DNA from: a bacterium
GTDB taxonomy: Bacteria > CBDUZB01 > JAGLHV01
Length of the DNA: 7,348 nucleotides
Reading direction: 5' to 3'
Assembly (NCBI GenBank): GCA_023143305.1
Contig: JAGLHV010000058.1
Location: forward strand, 1 to 7,348
Shown here: positions 6,271 to 7,348 of the stretch, one piece after another
Position numbering within the stretch: position 1 is the stretch's first letter
Layout: each line of letters opens with the position of its first letter
Made by a program: the position numbers and the translations under genes
The notes under the pieces: generated by a model
Told to the model about the DNA's origin: nothing
The model's input: the letters and a program-made list of their open reading frames with translations, nothing else
Database searches by the model: none

Positions 6271-7348
6271 ATGCCGGATAAAAAAAACTTAATTTTTTGC
6301 ACCCTGGTAATAGAAAAAGGACTACTTAGTCTGGTATTCTTGCTTCCTCTGGTATTTAACCCCTACTTAAATGATGTTTTTTCCCTACCAAAAGCCTGTT
6401 TATTTATTTGCTTTCTTTTAATTTTAGGTGCGGCCTGGTTAATAAAAACAACAGAAAACCCTAATCTTTCAATTACAACTTTGAAAACACCCTTAAATAT
6501 TGCTGTTTTTGTTTATTTTATAAGCATTTTTGCTTCCGTAATATATTCTACCAATATTTATATCAGTCTATGGGGAATGTATCTGTTTTATTTTGAAGGG
6601 TTTATTTGTATAAGCGGTTGTATCTTCTTATACTTTTTAGTAACTACTAATTTATCTTTCCATAAAATAGAAAAAATAATTTCTTTCCTGCTTATTAGTG
6701 GAGCATTTGTTGCCTTATATGGAATATTTCAACATTTTGGCCTGGATTTCGTTAAATGGTCTTTTTCTCCTCAAGAAAGAGTTTGTTCAAGTTTAGGTAA
6801 TCCTAATTTTTTAGGCGCCTACCTGATTATGCTTATCCCTCTTACTTTAAGCAGAATAATTAAAAAAATGAAAATATATTACCTTTTTCTTCTGCTTTTG
6901 CTCTTTACCTGTCTCATCTTTACTTATTCACGTGCAGCATGGCTGGGATTAAGCGGATCAATCCTGTTATGGGTAATTTTAACCCCCAAAACCCTTTTCT
7001 TTCATCTTCCTAAAAAAATACTTTACCTAACCGGAACTATTATTTTATTTACTATTATTCTTTTCTTTTTTAATAATACCCTTCCCGGAAAAAACTTTCG
7101 CTCAAATATTTTTTCTCCGGTCAAAGCAAGAATTAACTCAATTACAAATTTAGAAGAAGCGGATATAGCTTCCCGCTTAAGTGGATGGAAAAGTTCTTTA
7201 AATATGATCAAAAAAAACCCTCTTTTGGGCACGGGACAAGATACCTTTGGTATACATTTCCGCCATTATATGTCTCCTGCTTACGAAACATTTTCCCGAA
7301 GAAATGTTAATGCCGGTTATGCCCATAATGAATTTTTACAAATTATTC
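6271..7348 (+). CDS. O-antigen ligase / Wzy-type polymerase family membrane protein (partial, 3' end outside window)
   Basis: The frame is open from ATG at 6271 to the window edge, 359 complete codons plus one base. The product is a polytopic membrane protein with many Phe/Leu/Ile-rich segments. The call rests on the family's typical order of motifs: NPNFLGAYL (N177), YSRAAWLGL with R221, a large loop with RLSGWKSSLNMI, NPLLGTGQDTFG (N316), and AHNEFLQI (H352, N353, E354) at the window edge. In this family an Arg in the SRaa motif and the loop His are functionally important. The family joins O-antigen or other polymer glycans to lipid A-core, polymerises repeat units, or glycosylates proteins; which applies here cannot be told. 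It lies 55 bases after the phosphatase gene with no clear promoter between, so it may be the fourth gene of the operon or the start of a separate polysaccharide locus. Confidence 0.88.
   Translation, partial: MPDKKNLIFCTLVIEKGLLSLVFLLPLVFNPYLNDVFSLPKACLFICFLLILGAAWLIKTTENPNLSITTLKTPLNIAVFVYFISIFASVIYSTNIYISLWGMYLFYFEGFICISGCIFLYFLVTTNLSFHKIEKIISFLLISGAFVALYGIFQHFGLDFVKWSFSPQERVCSSLGNPNFLGAYLIMLIPLTLSRIIKKMKIYYLFLLLLLFTCLIFTYSRAAWLGLSGSILLWVILTPKTLFFHLPKKILYLTGTIILFTIILFFFNNTLPGKNFRSNIFSPVKARINSITNLEEADIASRLSGWKSSLNMIKKNPLLGTGQDTFGIHFRHYMSPAYETFSRRNVNAGYAHNEFLQII

Noticed and set aside
6228..6281. 17-codon open frame (MEEYSNNDLSSGDIYAG) overlapping the ligase start, a possible leader peptide.
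   Set aside because: There is no Shine-Dalgarno sequence before its ATG, its composition is unremarkable, and the overlap is expected by chance at this length.
7023..7232. Minus-strand open frames inside the genes (for example 7023-7232, 1923-2138, 1327-1551).
   Set aside because: They are antisense to strongly supported coding sequence, show no domain pattern, and are expected in AT-rich coding DNA.

Overview
The window looks like chromosomal DNA of an AT-rich, Gram-negative-type bacterium. It encodes a predicted outer-membrane barrel protein, a peptidoglycan-binding OmpA/MotB-type domain and an O-antigen ligase/polymerase, all of which imply a two-membrane envelope. Long TPR tails on a PorV/PorQ-like barrel and propeller-OmpA fusions are more typical of FCB-related or little-cultured candidate phyla than of Proteobacteria, but the phylum cannot be fixed from this sequence. 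All genes lie on the + strand. No tRNA, rRNA, CRISPR array, transposase or clear rho-independent terminator was seen.

Layout. Bases 2-262 are the last 86 codons of a TPR protein whose start lies upstream of the window. Bases 263 to about 563 are a gene graveyard: the 3' end of a propeller-OmpA gene (frameshifted) followed by the first ~50 bases of a phosphatase gene whose ATG has become AGG. All three pieces are diverged copies of intact genes further along, in the same order. Bases 582-610 carry a strong sigma70-type promoter (TTGACA, 17-base spacer, TATTCT) with a 12-A run starting at the last base of the -35 box.

That promoter faces a co-directional gene set: (1) 663-2675, a PorV/PorQ-like barrel with seven TPRs; (2) 2713-4704, a secreted seven-bladed propeller with Ig-like domains and a C-terminal OmpA domain; (3) 4719-6215, a membrane sensor with HAMP and a SpoIIE/PP2C-type Ser/Thr phosphatase domain; (4) 6271 to beyond the window end, an O-antigen ligase/polymerase family protein. 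Gaps are 37, 14 and 55 bases, which fits one transcript for at least the first three genes.

Inferred working model: the first three proteins form an envelope-spanning module, with an outer-membrane barrel and periplasmic TPR scaffold, a peptidoglycan-tethered propeller, and an inner-membrane phosphatase with a periplasmic sensor that signals to the cytoplasm. No ligand, partner kinase or anti-sigma antagonist is visible here. The most notable signals are the collapsed tandem duplication, with a deletion junction in short homology; a G10 run inside the propeller gene where any one-base slip truncates the protein before its OmpA anchor; and the A12 run in the promoter spacer. The two runs together raise the possibility of a phase-variable surface module.
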